Shown here: piece after piece, positions 20,294 to 33,742 of the stretch
How positions within the stretch are numbered: the first letter of the stretch is position 1
Layout: each line of letters begins with the position of its first letter
From: Polynucleobacter alcilacus
Lineage (GTDB): Bacteria; Pseudomonadota; Gammaproteobacteria; Burkholderiales; Burkholderiaceae
Assembly: GCF_018881545.1 (NCBI RefSeq)
Contig: NZ_JACVQD010000001.1
Location: 1,268,039 to 1,332,038, forward strand
Reading direction: 5' to 3'
DNA length: 64,000 bases
The notes under the pieces: generated by a model
The model's database searches: none
What the model was told of the DNA's origin: nothing
What the model saw: only the letters and a program-made list of their open reading frames with translations
Program-made: the position numbers and the translations under genes

Positions 20294-21070
20294 ATCGAAT
20301 TTTCAATCTACATTTGGCCCTTGCTTTTAGGGATGGCTTTTTTCGCCGGCCTGGTTGATGCGGTAGCTGGCGGTGGCGGCCTCATTCAGGTGCCCGCTCT
20401 GTTTGCTGCCTATCCCGATGCCCCCCCAGCTTCACTGCTTGCTACTAATAAATTGGCTGGAGTGGGCGGCACTCTAAACGCTGCCCGTAGATATTTACGT
20501 CATGTCTCTTTACCTTGGGCTGTTGTTGGACCCGCAATTGTTGCTGGCTTTATCGGTTCTTTGTTGGGCGCAAATGCAGTTAGCAATTTCCCAGCAGAGC
20601 CCTTACGTAAGGCCTTGCCATTTGTTTTATTATTTTTGTTGCTGTACACCTGGTTTCAGCCATCGCTTGGCGAGGCGCATGCGCCCAATACAGTTGGGCG
20701 TTATCAACAAGTCAAAGGAGTTGTTCTTGGTTTAACCATTGGTTTTTATGACGGTTTCTTTGGCCCTGGCACTGGCAGCTTTTTATTATTTGGTTTCGTG
20801 CGCTTCTTTGGCTTTGATTTTCTACACGCGTCTGCTGCAACCAAGCTGGTAAATGTTGCCACTAATTTGGCAGCAATCCTTATGCTTGCTAGCCTAGGGC
20901 AAATTAATTGGCTACTTGGTTTTGCCATGATGCTTGCTAATATTGCTGGCAGTCAATTTGGAAGTCGTCTAGCAATTCAGCACGGCAGCAGCTTTGTTAG
21001 AAAAGCCTTCTTGCTTATTGTGTCCGCGCTCATTCTCAAGTCTGCTTGGAACGCGTATTTCATCAATTAA
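20294..21070 (+). CDS. TSUP-family (TauE/SafE) membrane permease, start uncertain
   Basis: Integral membrane protein with repeated TSUP motifs: GLVDAVAGGGGLIQVP near the N-terminus and GFYDGFFGPGTGSF at the second half-repeat. Such proteins export or import sulfite, sulfoacetate or similar anions; the substrate here is unknown. In-frame homologous-looking hydrophobic sequence (EFSIYIWPLLLG) reaches upstream to ATC at 20294, behind AGAGAT, and a stop lies at 20276. No ATG or GTG exists in that stretch, and the first conventional start is TTG at 20321. I give the longer form with ATC as the possible start; if TTG is used the protein has 249 residues. Confidence 0.75.
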   Translation: MEFSIYIWPLLLGMAFFAGLVDAVAGGGGLIQVPALFAAYPDAPPASLLATNKLAGVGGTLNAARRYLRHVSLPWAVVGPAIVAGFIGSLLGANAVSNFPAEPLRKALPFVLLFLLLYTWFQPSLGEAHAPNTVGRYQQVKGVVLGLTIGFYDGFFGPGTGSFLLFGFVRFFGFDFLHASAATKLVNVATNLAAILMLASLGQINWLLGFAMMLANIAGSQFGSRLAIQHGSSFVRKAFLLIVSALILKSAWNAYFIN

Positions 21071-21121
21071 ATCAGTCACTTAGAGCGCAACACTTTATCC
21101 CATCTAGTTTTTATGATTTTT

Positions 21122-21137
21122 TGTTTCACGTGAAACA
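21122..21137. promoter_or_regulatory. parS site 1
   Basis: Perfect 16-bp palindrome TGTTTCACGTGAAACA, identical to the conserved chromosomal parS that ParB binds and from which it spreads. It lies 39 bp before mnmG and about 10 kb from oriC, with parA and parB downstream. Confidence 0.95.
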
Positions 21138-21176
21138 AACAAAATGCTATGATCATCGCCCTATCAGAGGCAAATC

Positions 21177-23096
21177 ATGCGTTATTCCAAAAGTTTCGAT
21201 GTCATCGTAGTTGGCGGCGGTCATGCTGGGACCGAAGCCGCTCTCGCCTCAGCGCGCATGGGTTGCGACACGCTATTAATTACGCATAGTATTGAAAATT
21301 TGGGCGCAATGAGCTGCAATCCTTCCATTGGTGGCATTGGTAAAGGCCACTTGGTTAAAGAGATTGATGCCATGGGCGGCGCAATGGCCGCCGCTACCGA
21401 TGAGGCTGGTATTCAGTTTCGTATTCTCAATTCAAGCAAGGGGCCGGCGGTTCGTGCCACCCGCGCTCAGGGGGATCGGGTTTTATATAAAGCAGCCATT
21501 CGACGCCGTCTAGAAAACCAGCCTAACTTAAGCCTGTTTCAGGCTGCGGTTGATGACCTTCTGGTAAAGGGGGACGAGGTTCAGGGTGTGGTTACCCAAA
21601 TGGGTCTGGAGCTTATGTCCAAAAAGGTGGTGTTAACCGCGGGGACCTTTTTAGATGGAAAGATTCATGTAGGCTTAAATAATTATGCTGGCGGACGAGC
21701 CGGTGATCCAGCGGCTGTATCGCTATCTGCCCGTTTAAAAGAGCTAAAACTTCCCCAGGGAAGATTAAAAACAGGGACGCCACCCCGCATTGATGGCCGC
21801 ACAATTGATTTTTCAGTCATGTTAGAGCAGCCCGGTGACCTTGATCCAGTTCCCGTTTTTTCCTATTTAGGCCGTCCAGAGCAACATCCAAGACAGGTTC
21901 CCTGTTGGATTTCGCATACAAATGAGCAAACCCATGACATTATTCGTGGCGGCTTAGACCGTTCCCCGATGTATACAGGTGTGATTGAGGGTGTTGGTCC
22001 GCGCTACTGCCCTTCTATCGAAGACAAAATTCATCGTTTTGCCTCTAGAAATAGCCATCAGATTTTTTTGGAGCCGGAAGGCTTAACTACGAACGAGTTT
22101 TATCCTAACGGAATCTCCACCAGTCTCCCCTTTGATGTTCAGTGGGATTTGGTGCGCAGCATTCGGGGTTTAGAGTCTGCTGTGATTGTGCGTCCTGGCT
22201 ATGCGATTGAGTACGATTTCTTTGATCCACGCCAGTTGCGCCATAGCCTAGAGACAAAAGTGATTGGCGGGCTCTATTTTGCTGGGCAGATTAATGGCAC
22301 CACTGGCTATGAAGAAGCTGCTGCCCAAGGGATGCTGGCTGGTATTAACGCTGGCTTAGCCTCCAAAGGCAAGGCGGCTTGGCTGCCCAAGCGCAGCGAG
22401 TCGTATATCGGGGTATTGGTTGATGACCTGATTACCCGCGGCGTTCAAGAGCCCTATCGTATGTTTACCAGCCGCGCAGAGTATCGCCTAAGCTTACGAG
22501 AAGACAATGCCGACATGCGTTTAACTGCTATTGGCCGTGATTTAGGCCTAGTAGACGACTATCGCTGGGAAGTATTTTGCAGAAAACAAGAGGCTGTTTC
22601 ACGTGAAACATCTCGCTTGCAAGATATTTGGATTGGGCCAAAACATGCGGCAGCCCCCCTGGTTTCGCAATTACTGGGTCAGGATCTTACCCATGAGTGC
22701 ACTCTAGCTGAGCTTTTAAGGCGCCCAGGCGTTACCTATGAGGCTATTACTAGCCTTGGCGACGGCTTGTGGTCAGCGGATAGTTTGGATGATGACATTG
22801 GTTTAGCATCCCAAATTAGTGATCAAGTTGAGATCTCAGTGAAATATCAAGGCTATATTGAGCGCCAGGCTGCTGAAATTGCCCGCCAGGAGCACAACGA
22901 AACATACCCCTTGCCTGAGGTATTAGATTACACACAAGTGGTAGGCCTATCTAAAGAGGTTCAGCAAAAGCTCAACTTACACAAACCCGGGACTCTGGGC
23001 CAAGCTGGCAGAATTTCTGGCGTTACTCCGGCAGCCCTTTCTTTGCTTTTGGTGCATCTTAAAAAAGGTTTGGGACGCACCCATGAAACCTCATGA
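21177..23096 (+). CDS. mnmG: tRNA uridine-5-carboxymethylaminomethyl modification enzyme MnmG (GidA)
   Basis: 639-residue FAD enzyme that, with MnmE, forms cmnm5U34 at the tRNA wobble position. The dinucleotide-binding motif [12 protein letters not shown] is at about 10-21. The family blocks [18 protein letters not shown] and [18 protein letters not shown] are present. A second parS site is embedded in the coding sequence at 22595. It overlaps rsmG by 4 bp, as in the classical gidA-gidB pair. Confidence 0.97.
   Translation: MRYSKSFDVIVVGGGHAGTEAALASARMGCDTLLITHSIENLGAMSCNPSIGGIGKGHLVKEIDAMGGAMAAATDEAGIQFRILNSSKGPAVRATRAQGDRVLYKAAIRRRLENQPNLSLFQAAVDDLLVKGDEVQGVVTQMGLELMSKKVVLTAGTFLDGKIHVGLNNYAGGRAGDPAAVSLSARLKELKLPQGRLKTGTPPRIDGRTIDFSVMLEQPGDLDPVPVFSYLGRPEQHPRQVPCWISHTNEQTHDIIRGGLDRSPMYTGVIEGVGPRYCPSIEDKIHRFASRNSHQIFLEPEGLTTNEFYPNGISTSLPFDVQWDLVRSIRGLESAVIVRPGYAIEYDFFDPRQLRHSLETKVIGGLYFAGQINGTTGYEEAAAQGMLAGINAGLASKGKAAWLPKRSESYIGVLVDDLITRGVQEPYRMFTSRAEYRLSLREDNADMRLTAIGRDLGLVDDYRWEVFCRKQEAVSRETSRLQDIWIGPKHAAAPLVSQLLGQDLTHECTLAELLRRPGVTYEAITSLGDGLWSADSLDDDIGLASQISDQVEISVKYQGYIERQAAEIARQEHNETYPLPEVLDYTQVVGLSKEVQQKLNLHKPGTLGQAGRISGVTPAALSLLLVHLKKGLGRTHETS
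22595..22610. promoter_or_regulatory. parS site 2, inside mnmG
   Basis: A second perfect copy of TGTTTCACGTGAAACA, 1.47 kb from the first. In the mnmG frame it encodes AVSRET, so the palindrome is maintained within a coding sequence. Confidence 0.94.
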
Positions 23097-23773
23097 GCGA
23101 GAGCCTGCTTTCTTTAGGTATTCAGGATTTTGGCTTGAATTTGAGTGAAGCCAATATTGCTGATTTAGAGCTCTTTTTGCAGGAAATGAGCCGCTGGAAC
23201 CAGGTCCATAATCTAACGGCCATAGAGGGCGAGAAGGACTCTATACGCCTGCATCTCATTGATTCCATTGCAGTTTTACCAGTTCTAAGGCAATTTCTAA
23301 AGGATCCTAACCCTAAAATTGCGGACTTAGGTTCAGGCGGTGGCTTGCCAGCCATTCCTATTGCGATTGTTCAGTCAGTATGGCACTTAAGCTTAATTGA
23401 GTCAGTTAAAAAAAAGACTGCTTTTTTACAGCATGTGCGCGGCAAGTTGAAATTAAAGAACATTGATGTTTTAAGCGAGCGAGTTGAATATATTGCATTG
23501 CAACAAGCAGGCCAATTTGACGCAGTAATTTCTAGAGCCTTTACTAGTCTTGCACGCTTTTTAGAGCTTTCTTTACCCCTATTGAAGCCAGGCGGACTGG
23601 TTTTTGCAATGAAAGCCAAGCGGGCAGACGAAGAGATGCAAGCAGTGTGCATGGATGATTGGCGATTATTGGCTGATGAACCCTTACATATACCCAATCT
23701 GGCGGTGGAGAGACGGCTTTTGGTCCTCACCCCCATGAGAAAATATATCCCTTCCCCATCAGAAAAATCATAA
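23093..23773 (+). CDS. rsmG: 16S rRNA (guanine-N7)-methyltransferase RsmG (GidB)
   Basis: 226-residue SAM-dependent enzyme that methylates N7 of G527 (E. coli numbering) in 16S rRNA. The SAM-binding segment [17 protein letters not shown] is near residue 77 and the family block [11 protein letters not shown] is near residue 34. It overlaps mnmG by ATGA and is followed by parA after 7 bp, so mnmG-rsmG-parA-parB looks like one operon. Confidence 0.96.
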   Translation: MSESLLSLGIQDFGLNLSEANIADLELFLQEMSRWNQVHNLTAIEGEKDSIRLHLIDSIAVLPVLRQFLKDPNPKIADLGSGGGLPAIPIAIVQSVWHLSLIESVKKKTAFLQHVRGKLKLKNIDVLSERVEYIALQQAGQFDAVISRAFTSLARFLELSLPLLKPGGLVFAMKAKRADEEMQAVCMDDWRLLADEPLHIPNLAVERRLLVLTPMRKYIPSPSEKS

Positions 23774-23780
23774 ATTAGCT

Positions 23781-24551
23781 ATGGCAAAAATATTTTGTAT
23801 TGCAAATCAAAAAGGCGGGGTTGGTAAAACCACTACGGCTGTTAATTTGGCCGCTGGCTTAGCGGGGCTTGAGCAGCGTGTTTTGCTGGTGGACTTAGAT
23901 CCGCAAGGTAATGCAACGATGGGCTCAGGTGTTGAAAAGGCGAAATTAAAGTCCAGTGTTTACCAAGTATTGATCGGTCTTGCTGCTGTAAAAGATTGTG
24001 CTCAACCTTGTGAGAGTTCTGGATATGACGTGTTGCCAGCAAACCGTGACTTAGCAGGCGCAGAGATCGAATTAGTGGATTTAGATTCACGCGAGTTGCG
24101 TTTGAAAGAAGCGCTTGCACAAGTTGCAAATGATTACGACTTCATTTTGATTGACTGCCCTCCTGCTTTGTCTTTATTAACCCTCAATGGTTTATGTGCA
24201 GCAAACGGCGTGATCGTTCCGATGCAGTGTGAATATTTTGCTTTAGAGGGCTTGTCTGATTTGGTGAACACGATCAAACAAGTGCATGCCAATTTAAATC
24301 CCGATCTTGTCATTATTGGTTTGTTGCGTGTGATGTTTGATCCGCGCATGACCTTGCAACAACAAGTTTCAGATCAACTGCTTGAGCACTTTGGCGATAA
24401 GGTATTTAAAACAATTATTCCGCGTAATGTACGCCTAGCAGAAGCACCGTCTTACGGACTTCCTGGGGTAGCCTTTGATGGGGCATCGCGTGGGGCAAAA
24501 GCGTATTTAGAGTTTGGTGCCGAGATGGTTGAGCGCATTAAACAAATGTAA
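23781..24551 (+). CDS. parA: Chromosome-partitioning ATPase ParA (Soj)
   Basis: 256-residue deviant Walker ATPase that drives origin segregation with ParB. KGGVGKTTT (11-19) carries the signature lysine. DLDPQGNAT and LIDCPPALSLL are the other nucleotide-site motifs. It has the small size of chromosomal ParA, without the N-terminal helix-turn-helix of plasmid type Ia proteins. parB follows after 21 bp. Confidence 0.97.
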   Translation: MAKIFCIANQKGGVGKTTTAVNLAAGLAGLEQRVLLVDLDPQGNATMGSGVEKAKLKSSVYQVLIGLAAVKDCAQPCESSGYDVLPANRDLAGAEIELVDLDSRELRLKEALAQVANDYDFILIDCPPALSLLTLNGLCAANGVIVPMQCEYFALEGLSDLVNTIKQVHANLNPDLVIIGLLRVMFDPRMTLQQQVSDQLLEHFGDKVFKTIIPRNVRLAEAPSYGLPGVAFDGASRGAKAYLEFGAEMVERIKQM

Positions 24552-24572
24552 TTTTTTGGAAGAATACAAAAG

Positions 24573-25466
24573 ATGGTTGCTATAAAGAAAAAAGGTTTAG
24601 GTAGGGGATTAGAGGCTCTGCTTGGAGATAAAGTGCAGAATGAAAATGCCTCTTCTGAAATCAATCGCTTGCCATTGACTGCGCTACAAGCCGGCAAGTA
24701 CCAGCCGCGCCAAAAGATGGATGCGAGTGCCTTACAAGAATTGGCTGAAAGTATTCGAGAGCAAGGTGTGATGCAGCCATTGTTAGTGCGCTTAGTTGGC
24801 GCTGGTAAATATGAAATCATTGCCGGTGAGCGACGTTTTCGTGCAGCAATGCTTGCTGGTCTCACAGAGATTCCGGTTTTGGTTTCTGGGGCAGATGATC
24901 AAGCCGCAGCCGCAATGGCGCTGGTGGAGAATATGCAGCGCGAGGATTTAAACCCTCTTGAAGAGTCACAGGGTCTAGCAAGATTAATTGAAGAATTCGG
25001 TTTTACTCATGAGCAGGCTGCAAAAGCAGTAGGAAAGTCTCGAAGCGCCATTTCAAATTTATTGCGCTTAGCTCAGCTTGCAAAGCCAGTGCAAGCCATG
25101 CTCCTTGCAGGCGATATCGATATGGGGCACGCCCGCGCCTTACTGCCATTGCCAGGGGCTAGCCAAGTTGCCCTTGCGCAAAGGATTGCCGCTCAAGGGC
25201 TATCTGTTCGAGAGGCAGAGAGAATGTCAGCCGCCTTAGCAATTGCTGGTGGTCAGATTGGGGACAAAAAGTCCAAAACGACGACGGCTGCCATTGAGCC
25301 AAGTCGGGATCCAGATATGCGCCGTTTAACCCAAGATATTGCAGATGTGATTGGTTTAAGTGCCCAATTTAAGTTCAAAGGCAAAGGCGGCGTACTCACA
25401 ATTCAGTTTAGCCAGTTTGATGAATTAGATTCCTTATTAAAAAAGTTGGGTATTGGCCTTGAATAA
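24573..25466 (+). CDS. parB: Chromosome-partitioning CTPase ParB (Spo0J)
   Basis: 297 residues. An N-terminal KKKGLGRGLEALLG segment contacts ParA. The CTP-binding block GERRFRAA is near residue 86. The helix-turn-helix EQAAKAVGKSRSAISNLLRL recognises parS, and a C-terminal dimerisation domain follows. Two perfect parS sites lie within 3.5 kb upstream. The last 14 bp overlap the atpI start region in another frame. Confidence 0.97.
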   Translation: MVAIKKKGLGRGLEALLGDKVQNENASSEINRLPLTALQAGKYQPRQKMDASALQELAESIREQGVMQPLLVRLVGAGKYEIIAGERRFRAAMLAGLTEIPVLVSGADDQAAAAMALVENMQREDLNPLEESQGLARLIEEFGFTHEQAAKAVGKSRSAISNLLRLAQLAKPVQAMLLAGDIDMGHARALLPLPGASQVALAQRIAAQGLSVREAERMSAALAIAGGQIGDKKSKTTTAAIEPSRDPDMRRLTQDIADVIGLSAQFKFKGKGGVLTIQFSQFDELDSLLKKLGIGLE

Positions 25467-25947
25467 AGAGCGCCCTATCCAAGCAGTTAATTGGGATGAT
25501 CAAAGTGACGATTCATATCAGGCGCTCAGTAAGGCGGAGATGGATGCTTTGCGACAGGCAAAGCCCAAAAGCTTTGCTTCAATCAATGGATGGCGCATTG
25601 TTGCCAGTCAGGGAGTGCTTACTCTCATCATTGGCAGTTTTTGTTACTTTTTTTCTGAATCGTCCGAAAGAGTCGTTTATACTTACTCGGCTTTGGTGGG
25701 TGGTTTGATTGGGTTTTTGCCCTCAGCGTTGTTTTTGGTGCGCTTAGAGGTCGCGAAAAAGAATGTCAAATCAAACCCTGGCGGATATCTAGCAGCGGTG
25801 GTTTCTGGTGAATTTTTAAAAATCCTAGTAACTGTTCTCCTATTTATTGGTTTTGCCCTGAAGCAACCTGATTTGAAATGGATTCCATTGCTTGTCACTT
25901 ATTTAGCTACGCTCAAGTGTTATTTGCTAGTGTGGTTTTGGAAGTAA
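25453..25947 (+). CDS. atpI: ATP synthase subunit I
   Basis: 164-residue membrane protein with four hydrophobic segments after a 50-residue hydrophilic N-terminus. The AtpI family helps assemble the c-ring. The start is TTG at 25453 or 25459; both lie inside the end of parB, and I see no ATG that keeps the N-terminus. It is the first gene of the atp operon, with atpB 34 bp downstream. Confidence 0.85.
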   Translation: MALNKERPIQAVNWDDQSDDSYQALSKAEMDALRQAKPKSFASINGWRIVASQGVLTLIIGSFCYFFSESSERVVYTYSALVGGLIGFLPSALFLVRLEVAKKNVKSNPGGYLAAVVSGEFLKILVTVLLFIGFALKQPDLKWIPLLVTYLATLKCYLLVWFWK

Positions 25948-25963
25948 CAGGCGGTAAATATAG

Positions 25964-26866
<903 letters not shown>

Positions 26867-26881
26867 CTTTTTTATTTTTAA

Positions 26882-27175
<294 letters not shown>

Positions 27176-27238
27176 TTGTTTTGATGTGGATGACCATCGG
27201 GTCATCCTACTGTTCTCAACAATACTGAAAGGAATATC

Positions 27239-27709
27239 GTGAATCTGAACGCGACCCTATTCGCGCAAATGATCGTTTTCTTCGTCTTATGGTGGGTTGT
27301 TGCACGCTTCGTGTGGCCACCACTAGTTAAGGCGTTAGATGAGCGTTCAAGCAAAATTGCTGATGGCTTAGCTTCTGCTGAGCGCGGCAAAGAAGCGCTT
27401 GCATTGGCCAGCAATGAAGCAGAGCAAGAACTAACCAAAGCGCGTCAAGAAGGCGTGCAAAGAGTTGCTGAAGCAGAAAAACGTGCACAAATGTCAGCCG
27501 AAGAAATTCGTGCAAATGCACAAGCAGAAGCCGCTCGAATCATTTCGCAAGCTAAGCAAGACGCAGACCAGCAAGTGACTCGTGCCCGCGAGGTGTTGCG
27601 TGCTGAAGTGGCTGTACTTGCTGTGAAAGGCGCTGAGCAAATTTTGCGTCGTGAAGTTGATGCAAAGGCGCATGGCCAATTACTTGACCAACTAAAGGCA
27701 GAACTTTGA
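27239..27709 (+). CDS. atpF: F0F1 ATP synthase subunit b
   Basis: 156 residues: a single N-terminal membrane helix (about 5-25), then a long charged, alanine-rich helix that forms the peripheral stalk dimer. The start is GTG at 27239 after GAAAGGAAT. It matches the E. coli length exactly and is followed by atpH after 1 bp. Confidence 0.95.
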   Translation: MNLNATLFAQMIVFFVLWWVVARFVWPPLVKALDERSSKIADGLASAERGKEALALASNEAEQELTKARQEGVQRVAEAEKRAQMSAEEIRANAQAEAARIISQAKQDADQQVTRAREVLRAEVAVLAVKGAEQILRREVDAKAHGQLLDQLKAEL

Positions 27710-27710
27710 T

Positions 27711-28247
27711 ATGGCTGAATTAGCCACTATTGCCCGTCCTTATGCTGAAGCACTTTTTCAAAGTGCCAAGCCTGCTGAACTTGCGGGATATTTGGAGCAG
27801 CTAAATGAGTTGGCACAGCTTGCCGCTTTGCCAGAGCTTGCTAGCTTATCCAATAACCCAAAAGTATCCGCCGATGATTTAAGTAAATTGCTTTCCGGCA
27901 TGGTTAAAACCAAGTTGGATCCCAGGGTAGCCAGTTTTTTGAATCTTGTGAATCAAAGCCACCGCTTGTCCGCAGTTCCTGAAATTGCTAGCCAATTTGA
28001 GGCAATGAAGAATAAGAGCGAAGGTGCAGCAGAAGTAATGATTACCAGCGCATTCCCTTTAGAGGGTTCTGCGTTAAATGATTTGTTGTCAAGTTTGAAG
28101 AAGCGCTTTGGGGGTAAAGAATTGCGCCCAACTATTCAAGTTGACCCAACACTGATTGGCGGAGTTCGCATTCAGGTTGGCGATGAAGTGATGGATAGTT
28201 CAGTTAAAGCACGGTTAGCTCAAATGCAAGCAAGTCTTGGCGCATAA
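27711..28247 (+). CDS. atpH: F0F1 ATP synthase subunit delta
   Basis: 178-residue soluble subunit linking the peripheral stalk to the F1 head. It starts MAELATIARPYAEALF and ends with the family segment DPTLIGGVRIQVGDEVMDSSVKARL, cited here as GGVRIQVGDEVMDSS. It sits directly after atpF. Confidence 0.96.
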   Translation: MAELATIARPYAEALFQSAKPAELAGYLEQLNELAQLAALPELASLSNNPKVSADDLSKLLSGMVKTKLDPRVASFLNLVNQSHRLSAVPEIASQFEAMKNKSEGAAEVMITSAFPLEGSALNDLLSSLKKRFGGKELRPTIQVDPTLIGGVRIQVGDEVMDSSVKARLAQMQASLGA

Positions 28248-28292
28248 GTTATCCCTATTAAGAACATACGAAATAAGACCCAGGAGTAAGTA

Positions 28293-29834
28293 ATGCAACT
28301 CAATCCTTCCGAGATCAGCGAGCTGATCAAAAGCCGAATTAGCGAAATGGGTGTTGACACCCAGTCTCGTAACGAAGGCACTGTCATTTCAGTGACTGAC
28401 GGTATTTGCCGCGTACACGGCTTATCAGGCGTTATGCAGGGCGAAATGTTGGAGTTTCCGAACAATACTATTGGCCTCGCTTTGAACCTTGAGCGTGATT
28501 CAGTTGGCGCTGTGGTGTTGGGTGAATACACCCACATTAAAGAAGGCGATCCAGTTAAATGTACGGGACGTATTTTGGAAGTGCCAGTGGGCCCAGAATT
28601 GCTTGGCCGTGTTGTAAATGCACTCGGTCAACCCATTGATGGCAAAGGCCCAATCAATACCAAGTTAACTGATTTTATCGAAAAGGTTGCTCCAGGTGTT
28701 ATTGCACGTCAATCTGTTAGCCAGCCACTACAAACAGGCTTGAAGGCGATTGATGCAATGGTTCCTATTGGCCGTGGTCAGCGTGAGTTGATCATTGGCG
28801 ATCGTCAAACTGGTAAGACTGCGGTTGCGGTTGACGCGATCATTAATCAAAAAGGTAAAGGCGTTTATTGCGTTTACGTTGCGATTGGCCAAAAAGCTTC
28901 CACTATTGCTAACGTGGTTCGTAAGCTCACCGAATTGGGCGCGATGGAGTTCACTGTAGTTGTTGCAGCAAGCGCTTCTGAATCTGCAGCAATGCAATAC
29001 CTCTCTGCATACGCCGGTTGTACTATGGGCGAATACTTCCGCGATCGTGGTGAAGATGCATTGATTGTTTACGATGACTTGACCAAGCAAGCAGTTGCTT
29101 ACCGTCAAATCTCCTTGTTGCTCCGTCGCCCTCCAGGCCGCGAAGCTTATCCTGGCGACGTGTTCTACCTCCACTCACGCTTGCTCGAGCGTGCTGCTCG
29201 TGTAAATGCTGAGTATGTTGAGAAGTTTACTAACGGCGCAGTAAAAGGCAAAACAGGTTCTTTAACTGCACTGCCAATTATTGAAACTCAAGCTGGTGAC
29301 GTTTCTGCATTCGTTCCAACCAACGTGATTTCGATTACCGATGGTCAGATCTTCTTGGAGACTGACTTGTTCAACGCTGGTGTGCGCCCTGCGATCAACG
29401 CCGGTATTTCTGTATCTCGTGTTGGTGGCGCTGCACAAACTAAAGTCATCAAAAAATTGTCTGGCGGTATTCGTACCGACTTAGCGCAGTATCGTGAATT
29501 AGCAGCGTTTGCTCAGTTCGCCTCTGACCTTGACGAAGCAACTCGTAAGCAGCTCGAGCGTGGTCGTCGCGTTACAGAGTTGTGTAAGCAAGCGCAGTAC
29601 AAGCCACTTCAAGTTTGGGAAATGGCCGCTTCACTCTATGCGGTGAACAATGGCTTTTTCGATGACATCGAAGTGAAGAACGTATTGCCATTCGAAAAAG
29701 GTTTGCAAGATCACTTGAAATCTAAATACGCTGATTTAGTAGGCCGTATTGAAGAAACCAAAGATCTGAGCAAAGATGACGAAGTTGCTTTGCGTGCTGC
29801 AATTGAGGACTACAAGCGTTCAGCCTCTTTCTAA
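28293..29834 (+). CDS. atpA: F0F1 ATP synthase subunit alpha
   Basis: 513-residue non-catalytic head subunit, the same length as in E. coli. The P-loop GDRQTGKT is at 169-176 and the ATPase alpha/beta signature [13 protein letters not shown] is present. AGGAG precedes the ATG. Confidence 0.98.
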   Translation: MQLNPSEISELIKSRISEMGVDTQSRNEGTVISVTDGICRVHGLSGVMQGEMLEFPNNTIGLALNLERDSVGAVVLGEYTHIKEGDPVKCTGRILEVPVGPELLGRVVNALGQPIDGKGPINTKLTDFIEKVAPGVIARQSVSQPLQTGLKAIDAMVPIGRGQRELIIGDRQTGKTAVAVDAIINQKGKGVYCVYVAIGQKASTIANVVRKLTELGAMEFTVVVAASASESAAMQYLSAYAGCTMGEYFRDRGEDALIVYDDLTKQAVAYRQISLLLRRPPGREAYPGDVFYLHSRLLERAARVNAEYVEKFTNGAVKGKTGSLTALPIIETQAGDVSAFVPTNVISITDGQIFLETDLFNAGVRPAINAGISVSRVGGAAQTKVIKKLSGGIRTDLAQYRELAAFAQFASDLDEATRKQLERGRRVTELCKQAQYKPLQVWEMAASLYAVNNGFFDDIEVKNVLPFEKGLQDHLKSKYADLVGRIEETKDLSKDDEVALRAAIEDYKRSASF

Positions 29835-29851
29835 GAGGACCCGTATAAATC

Positions 29852-30721
29852 ATGGCAAGCACAAAAGAGATACGATCAAAGATCAAGAGCGTGCAAAACA
29901 CGCGCAAGATCACGAAGGCAATGGAGATGGTTGCCGCATCCAAGATGCGTCGCGCCCAGGAGCGCATGCGTAATGCGCGCCCTTATGCCGAGAAAATTCG
30001 TGAGATTGTTGCCAATCTTTCCAAAGCTAATCCGGAGTTCCGCCCTGCCTACATGGCTACTCGTGAAGTGAAAAGGGCTGGCACCATTTTGGTTACAACA
30101 GACAAAGGCTTGTGCGGCGGTTTAAATACCAACGTCTTGCGTTTAATTGCTAACCAAGTGCGCGATTTGCAGGAAAATAATATTGAGATTGTGTATACCG
30201 CAATTGGTTCAAAAGGCCTGCAGTTTTTGAACCGCTCTAAAGCAAAGCTCCTTTCTCAAACAATTCAAATCGGCGATACCCCGCATTTAGACGTTTTGAT
30301 TGGCGCAATTGCTGCCCAATTGGAAGCGTTTGAGCGTGGTGAGATTGATGCTGTTTATTTGGCATATACCCGCTTTGTAAACGCAATGAAACAAGAGCCG
30401 GTTTTGGAGAGGCTTTTGCCTTTGGAGCCATCCCATCTGACCCCTGAAGACAAAGCAGGCCCATCTTGGGATTACATCTACGAACCTGACGCAGAGTCCA
30501 TTTTGAATGGTCTATTAAAGCGTTATGTTGAAGCAATGATTTATCAAGCGGTTGCCGAAAATATGGCTTCTGAGCAATCTGCTCGCATGGTCTCAATGAA
30601 GGCCGCTTCAGATAACGCGAAGAATGTGATCGGCGAATTGCAATTGGATTACAACAAAACACGACAAGCTGCTATTACTAAAGAGCTGTCTGAAATTGTT
30701 GGCGGAGCGGCTGCGGTTTAA
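29852..30721 (+). CDS. atpG: F0F1 ATP synthase subunit gamma
   Basis: 289-residue central-shaft subunit. Both coiled-coil ends are recognisable: [19 protein letters not shown] at the N-terminus, and [12 protein letters not shown] with [19 protein letters not shown] at the C-terminus. The start is ATG 17 bp after atpA. Confidence 0.97.
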   Translation: MASTKEIRSKIKSVQNTRKITKAMEMVAASKMRRAQERMRNARPYAEKIREIVANLSKANPEFRPAYMATREVKRAGTILVTTDKGLCGGLNTNVLRLIANQVRDLQENNIEIVYTAIGSKGLQFLNRSKAKLLSQTIQIGDTPHLDVLIGAIAAQLEAFERGEIDAVYLAYTRFVNAMKQEPVLERLLPLEPSHLTPEDKAGPSWDYIYEPDAESILNGLLKRYVEAMIYQAVAENMASEQSARMVSMKAASDNAKNVIGELQLDYNKTRQAAITKELSEIVGGAAAV

Positions 30722-30736
30722 GCGGTCAGCATTTAG

Positions 30737-32176
<1,440 letters not shown>

Positions 32177-32197
32177 TCGAACTCATCTAAGGAAATT

Positions 32198-32614
32198 ATG
32201 TCAAACATCCATGTCGACGTAGTGAGTGCCGAGAAGTCCATTTTCTGTGGAGAGGCTAAATTTGTAGCCCTTCCAGGCGAAGGTGGTGAGCTCGGCATCT
32301 TGCGTGGCCATACTCCATTGATTACACGCATTCGTCCGGGCTCTGTTCGCATTGAAAAGGCTGATGGCGAGGAAGAGTTTGTGTTTGTTGCTGGCGGCTA
32401 CTTAGAGGTTCAGCCAGATCGCGTCACAGTATTGGCTGATACTGCTATTCGTGGGCACGATCTTGATGAAGCAAAAGCATTGGAAGCAAAAAAACGCGCA
32501 GAAGAGGCGATGCAAAACCGTGGTACCGACTTTGATTTGGCTTTGGCTCAGTCCGAGTTTGCCATGGCGGCTGCACAGCTTGCTGCAATTGCCCGCTTCC
32601 GTCGTAAAAAGTAA
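32198..32614 (+). CDS. atpC: F0F1 ATP synthase subunit epsilon
   Basis: 138-residue regulatory subunit. An N-terminal beta-sandwich ([20 protein letters not shown]) is followed by two C-terminal helices rich in Ala/Glu/Lys. It is the last atp gene; hemE begins 15 bp later and may share the transcript. Confidence 0.96.
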   Translation: MSNIHVDVVSAEKSIFCGEAKFVALPGEGGELGILRGHTPLITRIRPGSVRIEKADGEEEFVFVAGGYLEVQPDRVTVLADTAIRGHDLDEAKALEAKKRAEEAMQNRGTDFDLALAQSEFAMAAAQLAAIARFRRKK

Positions 32615-32629
32615 TTACCGGCCATCTCC

Positions 32630-33742
32630 TTGCTGTTAAATGATCGGTTTTTAAGGGCCTGCCTGGGCGAAGCGGTTGATCAAACTCCGCTTTGGCTCAT
32701 GCGTCAAGCCGGTCGATATCTCCCAGAGTACAACGCCACACGTGCAAAAGCTGGAAGTTTTCTTGGGCTAGCAAAAAATCCTGCATACGCTACTGAAGTA
32801 ACACTTCAGCCTTTGGATCGTTATCCATTGGATGCGGCGATTTTGTTCTCTGATATTTTGACTATCCCGGATGCCATGGGATTGGGCCTCAAATTTACGG
32901 CTGGTGAGGGCCCCAGTTTTGATCATCCGCTACGTGATGAGACGGCGGTTAAAAAATTACGCGTAGCCGACATGAGTCAGCTCCAATATGTATTTGATGC
33001 TGTTTCAGAAATTCGCAAAGCGCTAATGCAGGATGGTAAACAGCGGGTCCCCTTGATTGGTTTTTCTGGAAGCCCATGGACTTTAGCTTGCTACATGATT
33101 GATGGCTCAAGTTCCGACGATTTTCGTCATGCTAAGACCATGATGTTTAGCCGTCCTGATTTGTTGCAACATATTCTGGATATCAATGCACAATCTGTGG
33201 CGGCCTACTTAATTGAACAAGTAAAAGCAGGTGCACAAGCGCTGATGATTTTTGATACCTGGGGCGGAATGCTTCCAGATGGCTGGTACCAAAAGATGTC
33301 TTTAGCCTCCATGCAAAAGGTGATTGCTTTATTGCCACGTGAGCACGAAGGCAGAAAGATCCCCGTGATTATGTTTACCAAGGGCGGTGCAATTTGGCTA
33401 AACGATATGGCGCAAGTAGGCGCCGATGTCATTGCAATTGACTGGACGATGTCACTGAGTCGGGCGCGAAAACAGTTGCTTGCATTAAATAAGCCTTTGG
33501 CAATACAGGGTAATTTAGATCCCCTGATTCTGTTCTCTGAACCAGAGCAAATTGCAGAGCAGGCAAATCTCCTTCTTGAGGATTTGGCCAGTGCGCCGGC
33601 CCTCAAACCAGGTCTTCATCCATTAGATGGACATGTCTTCAATTTGGGACATGGAATATCGCAATTTACCCCGCCTGAAAGTGTTAATGCATTGGCGGAA
33701 ACGGTGATCCAACGATCTAGAGCCCTTAGATCAAAGCAGTAA
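32630..33742 (+). CDS. hemE: Uroporphyrinogen decarboxylase
   Basis: 370-residue cytosolic haem-pathway enzyme that removes four carboxyl groups from uroporphyrinogen III. Signature 1, [15 protein letters not shown], is near residue 20, and signature 2 appears as [16 protein letters not shown]. The only start that keeps the family N-terminus ([12 protein letters not shown]) is TTG at 32630; an in-frame stop lies 18 bp upstream and there is no strong ribosome-binding site, which may mean translational coupling to atpC. Confidence 0.95.
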   Translation: MLLNDRFLRACLGEAVDQTPLWLMRQAGRYLPEYNATRAKAGSFLGLAKNPAYATEVTLQPLDRYPLDAAILFSDILTIPDAMGLGLKFTAGEGPSFDHPLRDETAVKKLRVADMSQLQYVFDAVSEIRKALMQDGKQRVPLIGFSGSPWTLACYMIDGSSSDDFRHAKTMMFSRPDLLQHILDINAQSVAAYLIEQVKAGAQALMIFDTWGGMLPDGWYQKMSLASMQKVIALLPREHEGRKIPVIMFTKGGAIWLNDMAQVGADVIAIDWTMSLSRARKQLLALNKPLAIQGNLDPLILFSEPEQIAEQANLLLEDLASAPALKPGLHPLDGHVFNLGHGISQFTPPESVNALAETVIQRSRALRSKQ

